Notes under the pieces: model-generated
What the model saw: only the letters and a program-made list of their open reading frames with translations
Databases searched by the model: none
What the model was told of the DNA's origin: nothing
Translations under genes and position numbers: made by a program
Source of the DNA: a virus
Direction: 5' to 3' (one strand)
Length of the DNA stretch: 40,629 bases
Virus record (IMG/VR): IMGVR_UViG_3300017963_000437
Coordinates: 1-40,629 of that record
In this document: positions 23,955-30,634 of the stretch, piece after piece
How the letters are laid out: every line of letters starts with the position of its first letter
How positions within the stretch are numbered: position 1 is the first letter of the stretch

Positions 23955-24445
23955 TTTTTGAAACAAACATAAGATATGTATTATTAACGATATGTTTCTG
24001 TTGTATAGCCTTACTGGCACACGCTACTGCACATACATATTTTTTTAGTCACGGATTCTTTGAAGAACCTAACCTATACAATCTTTCTGAAACAGGATGG
24101 TTTGTAAGCCCAATCTGCCACAGCTTAACCTCTCTAGCTGTAACTGCATCAATACTGAATTTTGATTTACCCCTAACATTCAGAAAAAAATGGATAATAG
24201 CCCTAATTGTAGGGGCAATGTTTGGGGGCAGCTGGGAAATAATGGAGATGATAGTAGCTCCCCTGATGGGTTGGATGATAATATCCGACCTTGACACCAT
24301 CCTAGATTTGTACCAGAACTTTCTCGGATCCAGCCTCGCCATAATGATCTACGATAAAACGGTGAACAGATATGCCTACAGCAAGAAATCATTGGATAGA
24401 AAAATATTTGAAAAGAACAGAACAGTTTCTCGACCTAAAATTTAG
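23951..24445 (+). CDS. multi-pass membrane protein (DUF2238/YjdF-like)
   Basis: Starts in the stop of the preceding gene. About four TM helices and the motif GGSWEIMEM followed by DLDTILDLYQNFLGS, reminiscent of the YjdF/DUF2238 family (GxxWExxE ... DxxxDxxxNxxG). Acidic residues within the membrane could bind metal. Role unknown. The C-terminal 30 residues overlap the next gene by 74 bp. Confidence 0.65.
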   Translation: MIFETNIRYVLLTICFCCIALLAHATAHTYFFSHGFFEEPNLYNLSETGWFVSPICHSLTSLAVTASILNFDLPLTFRKKWIIALIVGAMFGGSWEIMEMIVAPLMGWMIISDLDTILDLYQNFLGSSLAIMIYDKTVNRYAYSKKSLDRKIFEKNRTVSRPKI

Positions 24446-24704
24446 CAAGCAAAACAGTGATCTAACACAGACCTTTGAAGATCTACTTGAGAAAAGGATA
24501 AGTAAACATGAAACTGACTGTAAATACTTGAGCCTAATAGATTCCATAAACGATTTCATGCAGAAACAATCATTAAGACAGAAATATATTTTCGTGTTTG
24601 ACAGGAAAATTACTAAAAACACTTTTTACAAGCTATTCTCAGCATTTCTTGGAACCTCAGCCTTCGGAACCTTCATCGCATATGTTTTAGGGTTGATCGG
24701 ATAA
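24372..24704 (+). CDS. tail-anchored membrane protein (110 aa)
   Basis: ATG at 24372 with GGTGAA at 24361-24366, well inside the preceding gene. A long charged helical region (EQFLDLKFSKQNSDLTQTF...) followed by one C-terminal membrane helix (AFLGTSAFGTFIAYVLGLIG). The form suits a spanin- or phage-shock-like accessory. It overlaps the metallopeptidase start (TAATG). Confidence 0.65.
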   Translation: MPTARNHWIEKYLKRTEQFLDLKFSKQNSDLTQTFEDLLEKRISKHETDCKYLSLIDSINDFMQKQSLRQKYIFVFDRKITKNTFYKLFSAFLGTSAFGTFIAYVLGLIG

Positions 24705-25117
24705 TGCCTTACAGTCTGAAAGAATTAACCTTGCTGGCCAGACAAAAAACTAAAGGACTTACAATTGATAAACACAAAATTAGATGTGCCGTCTTCCCCT
24801 GTCCAGATCCTAAATGTAAAGCAGATACAACACACATCCATCTAGGCATACACCATGATCCATACGGAGGCATAATAACTCTTGAAGCTGAAGAATTATT
24901 TCTCCCAAAATATCTTCAGAACTGGCTTATCAGCCATGAAGTAGCTCATCTACATGATGATGGTAGACACGGATCCAAAAGTCTACGTGATATTGAATCT
25001 AAACTCTGCAATTATGACAGTCAAACATTACGGCTTGACTACAAGCAGTACTGTCTCGATCATGATGGAGAGTTGAAGCGTAAAGCACGAAAATATTATA
25101 TGACAAGAAAAAGGTGA
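24704..25117 (+). CDS. zinc metallopeptidase-like protein (137 aa)
   Basis: ATG overlaps the previous stop. The helix LISHEVAHLHDDGRHG carries the HExxH zinc motif with a following Asp/His as third-ligand candidate; near the N-terminus CPDPKC is a second possible metal site. The size and order suit a minimal SprT/ImmA-like domain. With the papain-like protease in the same module it may act on host surface or regulator proteins. Confidence 0.7.
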   Translation: MPYSLKELTLLARQKTKGLTIDKHKIRCAVFPCPDPKCKADTTHIHLGIHHDPYGGIITLEAEELFLPKYLQNWLISHEVAHLHDDGRHGSKSLRDIESKLCNYDSQTLRLDYKQYCLDHDGELKRKARKYYMTRKR

Positions 25118-25121
25118 AATA

Positions 25122-25382
25122 TTGGATCCATTTCTTTTCCTAATTTACTTAGTTGCAGCAGTAATTATCAGAACAATCATCTACTACGGTTTAATGCAGA
25201 TATTCGATAGCATGTTCGGCTGCTTCATAATAATGATTGACTTCATTGTAAGCCTACTCTTGATTGGGGGAACGGAGCTGACTGATGATCCAATCTTCAT
25301 GATCCCTCTAATTTCTTTGTTAGCAATGTTTGGAGTATTCGCTTGCATCATAATAATAAAAGATAGAATTGAGCAAAGGTGA
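25122..25382 (+). CDS. membrane protein (86 aa, two to three TM)
   Basis: TTG at 25122 with AAGGTGA at 25111-25117. Hydrophobic helices at about 3-20, 28-48 and 60-78 linked by short polar loops. Holin-like size. No soluble domain. It sits between the metallopeptidase and a zinc ribbon gene. Confidence 0.6.
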   Translation: MDPFLFLIYLVAAVIIRTIIYYGLMQIFDSMFGCFIIMIDFIVSLLLIGGTELTDDPIFMIPLISLLAMFGVFACIIIIKDRIEQR

Positions 25383-25387
25383 ACAAT

Positions 25388-25564
25388 ATGTATGTAGACT
25401 TAATTTGTCCTACATGTAATGGAAAATTTGAAAAAGATTATCCAGCAGCCTTCTATGAGGATGGAAAAAATATTGAAGTAACCTGCCCACACTGCAATGC
25501 AGAATTAGACTCTAATTTTTACATTGAATATACCTCGTTGAAACGTGGAGTTTTGATTCAGTAA
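25388..25564 (+). CDS. 58-residue zinc-ribbon protein
   Basis: ATG at 25388 with AAAGGTG at 25375-25381; a GTG at 25379 would lie within that ribosome site and is less likely. CPTC at the start and CPHC 27 residues on form a ribbon with strands between. Function unknown. Confidence 0.65.
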   Translation: MYVDLICPTCNGKFEKDYPAAFYEDGKNIEVTCPHCNAELDSNFYIEYTSLKRGVLIQ

Positions 25565-25578
25565 GTGGAGGTGACTAT

Positions 25579-25941
25579 ATGTTAGAATACTTTTATCAAT
25601 CACTAGCATGGTTTCAAACATTAAATTTTGGAATACAAATCCTCATAGTCTCAGCCATAATGATTCCAGTAACCTTCATTGAAATGATGCTACTAGAATT
25701 TGGACCCTTCGCATCAGCCAGCCCACTCTCAGGAGGACTAGGAATCATCGCAGTCATAATTGGAGATCTACTGCTAGCAATAGTCAGCCTTATTCTAGGT
25801 CCACACTGGATGCCCCTATACTTCCTAGCCACACCATTTCTAAGCTGCATCTGGCTCGCCATCATAATATTCATCATAGGATCCGCATGGATAGCCCTCA
25901 TGAACACATTCGCCAGACGAGCAGGTTTAACGCATGACTGA
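25579..25941 (+). CDS. integral membrane protein, copy B (120 aa)
   Basis: ATG at 25579 behind GGAGGTGAC. A paralogue of the protein at 23616-23954: identical MLLEFGPFASASPLSGG block and the same order of helices, but differing over most of the rest. Two such copies with separate genes between them suggest a hetero-oligomer or specialised partners. Probably part of a membrane complex with the protease. Confidence 0.75.
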   Translation: MLEYFYQSLAWFQTLNFGIQILIVSAIMIPVTFIEMMLLEFGPFASASPLSGGLGIIAVIIGDLLLAIVSLILGPHWMPLYFLATPFLSCIWLAIIIFIIGSAWIALMNTFARRAGLTHD

Positions 25942-26038
25942 ACAAGAAATAATCATCAAATACTTGACTTACGGCTTCCTTATTCTACTAGCAACCGGAT
26001 TAGCATACGGCATCATAGATCATCTAACAAAAAATTAG
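25934..26038 (+). CDS. 34-residue single-pass membrane mini protein
   Basis: ATG overlaps the end of membrane protein B. An acidic head (MTEQEII), one helix (YLTYGFLILLATGLAYGII) and a short polar tail. AGGTTTA is a weak ribosome site. Typical of holin-associated or spanin-like peptides. Confidence 0.5.
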   Translation: MTEQEIIIKYLTYGFLILLATGLAYGIIDHLTKN

Positions 26039-26050
26039 CAAGGTAATAAA

Positions 26051-26221
26051 ATGCAGATCCCACCCAGACATAATATTCCTCCAGGTAAACGCACTAAATG
26101 TAAAAAGTGTGGACGAACCTTCCTTCAACATTCAACCTCTAATCATCCACTATGCTATGAATGTGCCCCCTACAGTTACAAGGGTCCACATGAAGCCTAC
26201 ATAGGAAACGTGAGATTCTAA
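26051..26221 (+). CDS. 56-residue zinc-ribbon protein
   Basis: ATG at 26051 with AAGGTAATAAA. CKKC and CYEC are 18 residues apart, with HNIPPGKRTK before them; the C-terminus is aromatic (PYSYKGPHEAY). A ribbon of the same style as others here. Function unknown. Confidence 0.65.
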   Translation: MQIPPRHNIPPGKRTKCKKCGRTFLQHSTSNHPLCYECAPYSYKGPHEAYIGNVRF

Positions 26222-26247
26222 AACCCTTCGGCGAGGGGAGAACACCC

Positions 26248-26508
26248 ATGGTAGCATCTAAAATTCTTACAGATAGAGAAAGAAACTATGTACGAAGCAT
26301 ACTCGTTAATGGTCCAGATAACGCTTTTAAACGTCGAATACTCAGCCGCATGATACTCTACAGAACCAAAAACAGCCTCAAAAGATGGATAAGCGACCTA
26401 GAACTCCTAAAACAGTATGCAGAAAAATATGGTATAGGAAAACTAGGCTGCTACACAACAACAATATCAACCCTTCAAACCTTAACATCCAGGAAAGGAT
26501 CCACATGA
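26248..26508 (+). CDS. small basic helical protein (86 aa)
   Basis: ATG at 26248 with GAGGGGAGAA at 26233-26242; a short CCCT/AGGG hairpin (26224-26237) precedes it. All helical and basic (RERNYVRSILVNG, RRILSRMILYRTK). Possibly DNA-binding, no named family. Its end overlaps the next start by four bases. Confidence 0.6.
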   Translation: MVASKILTDRERNYVRSILVNGPDNAFKRRILSRMILYRTKNSLKRWISDLELLKQYAEKYGIGKLGCYTTTISTLQTLTSRKGST

Positions 26509-26582
26509 AACTAATACAAATCTACGCTATAACCCTAATCACTCTAGGAATCATCCTACTCTACAGAAACTATACCCAATAA
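26505..26582 (+). CDS. 25-residue membrane peptide
   Basis: ATGA overlap with the gene before, AGGAAAGGA upstream. One hydrophobic helix (IYAITLITLGIILLY) and a short polar tail. The ribosome site and overlap make translation plausible. Below the size at which coding can be claimed firmly. Confidence 0.45.
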   Translation: MKLIQIYAITLITLGIILLYRNYTQ

Positions 26583-26695
26583 TACCCCGAAACAGCCTTA
26601 ATCTCTGTGAGCCCAGACGGAGAATCTCTCATTAGGGCGAATTAGTGATGGGTTAATGTTAGTGGGTTAATGAGTAAAGGCTGCGGGAGAATTGA
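26583..26695 (+). ncRNA. possible structured RNA region
   Basis: No gene seen. CAGCCTT at 26593-26599 can pair with AAGGCTG at 26677-26683, closing a loop of about 77 nt that has an inner AGCCC/GGGC pairing and two GGGTTAATG copies (26650-26658 and 26664-26672). The region between coding runs looks more structured than a simple spacer. It could be a small RNA, a 5' leader or an origin. Drawn by eye only. Confidence 0.3.
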
Positions 26696-26744
26696 CAACC
26701 CACATATAAACAACCAATCAACCCACCATCAACCCACATATAAA
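26696..26744 (+). promoter_or_regulatory. two direct repeats each holding a TATA box
   Basis: CAACCCACATATAAA occurs at 26696-26710 and again at 26730-26744, 34 bp apart. The second ACATATAAA lies about 20 bp before ATG 26755, so that transcription would begin near the start codon. The duplication suggests a doubled promoter or an operator for a protein that overlaps the TATA box. Confidence 0.5.
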
Positions 26745-26754
26745 GGAATCAACA

Positions 26755-26928
26755 ATGGAAATAACACAAATCCTCGGAAAAATCAGCTATAAACTAAGCT
26801 GGACCCTCTGGCGATACTTCAAACCTTACAGAACCTTTCTATCATTAAAAACAGACATAGACACATGGGCTCTCACATACGCTTTATCAAGATGGAAACA
26901 ACAGAAACCTAAGTGGTCTAAACAATGA
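26755..26928 (+). CDS. small hypothetical protein (57 aa)
   Basis: ATG at 26755 directly after a TATA box (26735-26743) and AAAGGAATCAAC; likely near-leaderless. Trp- and Lys-rich helical product (SWTLWRYFKPYRTF, LSRWKQQKPKWSKQ). Its stop overlaps the next ATG. Function unknown. Confidence 0.55.
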   Translation: MEITQILGKISYKLSWTLWRYFKPYRTFLSLKTDIDTWALTYALSRWKQQKPKWSKQ

Positions 26929-27041
26929 TTCAAAAACAAAAATCCCTCCCGAAAGGCTGGTCTATCCTTAGCGAATACATCACATTCCCAAACCCAGAAG
27001 ATTGGTGGCATTTTTTGGTTAGAGCCTCCAATAAATTGTAG
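26925..27041 (+). CDS. 38-residue hypothetical protein
   Basis: ATGA overlap with the preceding gene. MIQKQKSLPKGWSILSEYIT, then PNPEDWWHFLVRASNKL. Trp-rich like its neighbour. Supported mainly by the coupling; ends 35 bp before the terminase operon. Confidence 0.45.
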   Translation: MIQKQKSLPKGWSILSEYITFPNPEDWWHFLVRASNKL

Positions 27042-27075
27042 TTGAGATTTTTGATTTATTTCAAGTTGATATTCT

Positions 27076-27498
27076 ATGTCTAAGGGTAAGGGTTGGGGTG
27101 GAGCTCGGAGAGGTTCTGGTAAAAAGAAGGGTATTTCTGACGCTTGGATTAGAGCTCTCTACAAGAAGCGTAATCAGAAGCTAGTTATTCCTTTTAAACG
27201 TGACAGTTTAGAGAATGCTGTTAAAGCTATGGATCAGGTTGCTGATTGGCTTCTAGCTAATGAAATAGATGCTGGTAGAGCTTCAATCTTTAACAGTTTA
27301 ATGCGGACTCAAGTTGAGATTCTAATTCCAACTGAGCAACAGTTGAAAGTGAAAGTTCTTGAGGATAAGACAGCTCAGCACGAAAAACTTCTTGGAATTA
27401 CAAGAGAGGATAGAGCGAGTAGGAACAAGTCTGGAGATACGTCAGAATCCAGATCCTCTAGATCCAGTACAGTGGACAGTACAGAACAGGATTCTTAA
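27076..27498 (+). CDS. probable small terminase subunit (140 aa)
   Basis: ATG at 27076, no ribosome site; a T-rich TATA-like stretch at about 27050-27060. It begins MSKGKGWGGARRGSGKKKG, the Gly/Arg/Lys motif that opens many phage small terminases and related DNA-binding proteins, followed by a helical region with NAVKAMDQVADWL. The last 45 residues (Ser/Arg/Asp-rich, probably disordered) overlap the large terminase frame by 140 bp. It would recognise the packaging site. Confidence 0.65.
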   Translation: MSKGKGWGGARRGSGKKKGISDAWIRALYKKRNQKLVIPFKRDSLENAVKAMDQVADWLLANEIDAGRASIFNSLMRTQVEILIPTEQQLKVKVLEDKTAQHEKLLGITREDRASRNKSGDTSESRSSRSSTVDSTEQDS

Positions 27499-28975
27499 AG
27501 GGCAACCATTCAGTTTTCAAGACCGACCTTACCTACACCAGATCTATAGAGATACAAGCTACAGGGTACTTGTTAAGAAATCTCGTCAGATGGAGATGAC
27601 GGAGTGGATAGTTAACTGGATCCTACAGAACCTGTTAGCTAACCCTTTCACAACCGCAATATATACTGCTCCTCGTGCTGATCAGGTTTCACAATTCTCG
27701 AGAGACAGACTTAGACGGCAAGGAATACTTGACAGTTCAACATTAAGAAGGAAGCTAGCCTACCTTACTAAAGAAGAGAAGGAAGATATTGCTATACGCA
27801 GGATACCTTTCATCAATGGATCCTTATGTTATCTTATCACGGCGTGGGGAGATTTCGGAGCAATCCGAGGAATACCTACAGACTTCGCAGCAATCGATGA
27901 AATACAGGATGTTCAGGCTGAAGCTATTCCAGTACTTGAAGAAGCATTAAGCCATAGTAAACATCGACGCATGATCATGGTAGGTACACCGTCAGATGCT
28001 GGAAGCCAATTTGATAAACTCTGGCAACAATCCGATATGAAAGAATGGGATGAGCAAGCTCAAACTTGGATCCAGAATAAGCCTGAAAACAAGTTCTATT
28101 CAGGATACCATTTCACACAGTACATGGCATCATGGATAATTAATCTACCTCCAGAGGATCCTAACAGTATAGAAGCAAAGAGGCAACGGTATAGTGAGAG
28201 ACGGTTTCTTAATGAGGTTCTTGGAGAATTCTATCGAGGCTTGGCTAAGCCCTTACTGCCCGAAGACATGCGATTATGCTTTGAAGCAGGAAAACAATAT
28301 TCCCTACAAGACAAGCTTGATCCACCATACGTTAGCTATGCTGGCGTTGACTGGGGAGGAGGAATATTCGCTTTCACAGTCATATGGATTATGGCTTTGG
28401 ATGATCAAGACCGCTGGCGTCTCCTCTACCTACGAAAATTTGATCAGAGAGATCCCATGAAGCAAGTCGAAATAATAGGTAATCTACTAGATCAATTCAA
28501 CGTGAAACAATGTGTCGCAGACATCGGCTACGGAACAGTACAAGTCAGTGAATTACAGAAGAAGTTTGGCTCTAGAGTTTACGGTTGCCAGTATGTACGT
28601 AGACCAGATATTCCATTAAAAAAGATTGAGAAAGACGAGTACGGCGATAAAATCAGTCAAATGATGGTTCAAGCTGATCGCAGCTGGTGGATAGAACATG
28701 GAATCAACCTTATCAAACATAAAACAACTGACGGATCCACAGTACCTAAACTTGTTCTACCTTACAAGGAGCCTTTAGAGGTTGAGTGGCTTACCGACCA
28801 TTTCACCTGTTTAGAAATGGAGGAACAGGAAACAGTCAGCGGTAAACGGTACCACCACTATACACATCCTGAAGGGGAACCAGACGATGCATATCATGGA
28901 TATATTTACTCTTTGATAGCTGAAGCAATCGGTAGAATTAGTCCCGAACTATCCGTAATGGATCTATTTGAGTGA
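27359..28975 (+). CDS. terL: large terminase subunit
   Basis: TTG at 27359 lies within the TerS gene; the residues after it (FLELQERIERV) look like a normal terminase N-terminus. ATPase: a Walker A position reading KSRQMEMT (74-81) that lacks the usual GK, Walker B DFAAIDE (D180, E181), and the GTP coupling motif at 209-211. Nuclease: GVDWGGG (D331), VADIGYG (D388) and DDAYH (D509/D510). It packages DNA into the prohead and cuts it. At 538 aa it is full length. Confidence 0.9.
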   Translation: MRIRQLSTKNFLELQERIERVGTSLEIRQNPDPLDPVQWTVQNRILKGQPFSFQDRPYLHQIYRDTSYRVLVKKSRQMEMTEWIVNWILQNLLANPFTTAIYTAPRADQVSQFSRDRLRRQGILDSSTLRRKLAYLTKEEKEDIAIRRIPFINGSLCYLITAWGDFGAIRGIPTDFAAIDEIQDVQAEAIPVLEEALSHSKHRRMIMVGTPSDAGSQFDKLWQQSDMKEWDEQAQTWIQNKPENKFYSGYHFTQYMASWIINLPPEDPNSIEAKRQRYSERRFLNEVLGEFYRGLAKPLLPEDMRLCFEAGKQYSLQDKLDPPYVSYAGVDWGGGIFAFTVIWIMALDDQDRWRLLYLRKFDQRDPMKQVEIIGNLLDQFNVKQCVADIGYGTVQVSELQKKFGSRVYGCQYVRRPDIPLKKIEKDEYGDKISQMMVQADRSWWIEHGINLIKHKTTDGSTVPKLVLPYKEPLEVEWLTDHFTCLEMEEQETVSGKRYHHYTHPEGEPDDAYHGYIYSLIAEAIGRISPELSVMDLFE

Positions 28976-29191
28976 TTGTTTGTGAAGTTGATTCAAGGTT
29001 TAACCTGTCCACGCTGCAGCAAGAAAGGACACGCTATTAAGGTTACACAGAAATTTTTGAAACTTCTCGACCTACATTATTATGAATGTCAATATTGTGA
29101 AGCGAAATGGTATGATTCAGATGAAGTGGTTGGACTCATCGCAATCATTAATGAACGCATAGGAATAAAAAATGATGAGAAGAAAACTTGA
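28976..29191 (+). CDS. zinc-ribbon protein (71 aa)
   Basis: TTG at 28976 abuts the terL stop; GTG at 28982 is an alternative. CPRC and CQYC are about 26 residues apart with beta strands between (HAIKVTQKFLKLL, YYECQYCEAKW), an archaeal zinc-ribbon pattern. The C-terminal helix overlaps the next gene by 20 bp. In the packaging operon it could be a DNA-binding accessory. Confidence 0.65.
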   Translation: MFVKLIQGLTCPRCSKKGHAIKVTQKFLKLLDLHYYECQYCEAKWYDSDEVVGLIAIINERIGIKNDEKKT

Positions 29192-29558
29192 GAAAGGCAC
29201 CCTAATCTATGTGGCAGGTCCCTACAGCCCCCTAAAAGATTGCAGCCTCCACAATGCTTCAAGAACAGCTCAACAAAATGTTGACAGAGCAATCGATGTA
29301 GGAATCCGACTTCTCAAACTTGGATACATCCCACTCATACCCCATTTAAGCCATTACATTCACTTACGAATGGATCAAGATCTAGGCGACGCATGGTACA
29401 AGATAGACTACAAATACCTGGATGTTTGCCCTGCAATCGTTCTATTGAATGGTTGGCAGCAAAGTTTTGGCGCATGTAATGAGCGTAAACGAGCCTTTCT
29501 TCAAAATAAAATCATACTCACAGAAAGTGATATTGAAGTGATGGAGAAATCCAGATGA
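29172..29558 (+). CDS. DUF4406 / nucleoside 2-deoxyribosyltransferase-like protein
   Basis: ATG at 29172. IYVAGPYSPL opens a Rossmann-like fold, with NVDRAIDVGIRLLKLG, a YIPLIPHLSHY segment, the DVCPAIVLLNGW strand and the E-containing FGACNERKRA helix that carries the catalytic Glu in this family. Such enzymes act on nucleotides or NAD-like substrates; in phages they may counter signalling-based defence or support nucleotide pools. It overlaps the next gene by four bases. Confidence 0.8.
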   Translation: MMRRKLEKGTLIYVAGPYSPLKDCSLHNASRTAQQNVDRAIDVGIRLLKLGYIPLIPHLSHYIHLRMDQDLGDAWYKIDYKYLDVCPAIVLLNGWQQSFGACNERKRAFLQNKIILTESDIEVMEKSR

Positions 29559-30367
29559 AAGAAACAGTAGCCCTATTCATATCAGATCTTCATGTAGGAT
29601 CCAGATGGGCAATATGGCATCCCAACTACACCTTCAAAGATGGACTCGACCAAGGATCCACATGGGGCTTGAATGGGATTCAGGAACGTATCTGGAAATA
29701 CTGGCAAGACTTCACGCAAGGACTCAAAAAGAAGAATCTAGTACCAGACTATATCTTCCTGCTTGGTGATCTGATTGATGGACCTCAACGGCGTGGACAT
29801 GGAAACGAAGCAGTCACACAGAATCTTAATGAACAAGCAGGATGCGCCCTCCAACTATTACGGATGATTCTAAAGAAAGATTCTACTATTATTCGAGGCT
29901 TAGTAGGATCCGACTACCATGATGAACGGTACTACAATGTTAATGAAGGAATCTGTACAAGTTACGGAGGCAAATTTTCAGGAATCACAGGCATCTTCAA
30001 TATAGGCAGCCACCGTTTCAGAATGTATCATGGTAAAACTCAAGCTTACATCTACCTTGAAATGATTATGGGCAGACGTAGAATGTTTGCGCATGAAGCA
30101 ATGGCCCGAAATAAATTACCCGAATTTGAAGGCATTATTATGGGGCATCTTCACAGGTGGATCCATATTAAAACCATGTTCAAGGAAGACATGGACTTTC
30201 ATGTAGTGCTACTGCCTGGATGGCAAGGTCAAACAACATATGAAGCCAGCATAGATCCTGACAAGATTATTCCAGAAATAGGCGCAGTCATTGGACGATT
30301 CAATGGTTCCCAAGTAGATTTCCAATGTGAATTCAGGTATCCTACTCCTATTGGAGGTATCGAGTAA
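29555..30367 (+). CDS. calcineurin-like metallophosphoesterase (270 aa)
   Basis: Motifs in order: FISDLHVGS (Asp, His), FLLGDLIDG (Asp), a GSDYHD element where the common GNHE Asn is replaced, MYHGKT (His) and GHLHRW (GHxH). These bind two metals in the phosphoesterase active site. The GxxxH variant is known from phage enzymes. It lies between a deoxyribosyltransferase-like gene and the portal, so it may hydrolyse a nucleotide or DNA end. Substrate unknown. Start overlaps the previous stop. Confidence 0.82.
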   Translation: MKETVALFISDLHVGSRWAIWHPNYTFKDGLDQGSTWGLNGIQERIWKYWQDFTQGLKKKNLVPDYIFLLGDLIDGPQRRGHGNEAVTQNLNEQAGCALQLLRMILKKDSTIIRGLVGSDYHDERYYNVNEGICTSYGGKFSGITGIFNIGSHRFRMYHGKTQAYIYLEMIMGRRRMFAHEAMARNKLPEFEGIIMGHLHRWIHIKTMFKEDMDFHVVLLPGWQGQTTYEASIDPDKIIPEIGAVIGRFNGSQVDFQCEFRYPTPIGGIE

Positions 30368-30627
30368 TGGGTGACATTGAATATGTGAAGCTGGACCCGA
30401 AAGATCTTAAGAGACAGCTTGAATCGGAAGCTAAAAAATATGAGCATCTACGTTCTTGGGAACCTTGGGAAGACGATCTTCTAAGAGAATATTTTAAGAA
30501 AGTACCTCACGCTGTCTTAGCTGAAAAACTGAAACGGAAACAGGGAGCAGTCTGTTATCGCGCTCAAACTTTAGGATTAATAAAATTAGGTGGACGCGGT
30601 AAAGACAAGTTAATAGAGAAAGAGTGA
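30367..30627 (+). CDS. Myb/SANT-like helix-turn-helix protein (86 aa)
   Basis: ATG at 30367 overlaps the previous stop (TAATG). SWEPWEDDLLREYFKK, then AVLAEKLKRKQGAVCYRAQTLGL, is a typical three-helix SANT-like domain with the Trp and R-rich recognition helix; GGRGKDK is a basic tail. Probably DNA-binding. Being next to the terminase and portal it may help recognise the packaging site or regulate late genes. Confidence 0.75.
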   Translation: MGDIEYVKLDPKDLKRQLESEAKKYEHLRSWEPWEDDLLREYFKKVPHAVLAEKLKRKQGAVCYRAQTLGLIKLGGRGKDKLIEKE

Positions 30628-30634
30628 ACATGAA

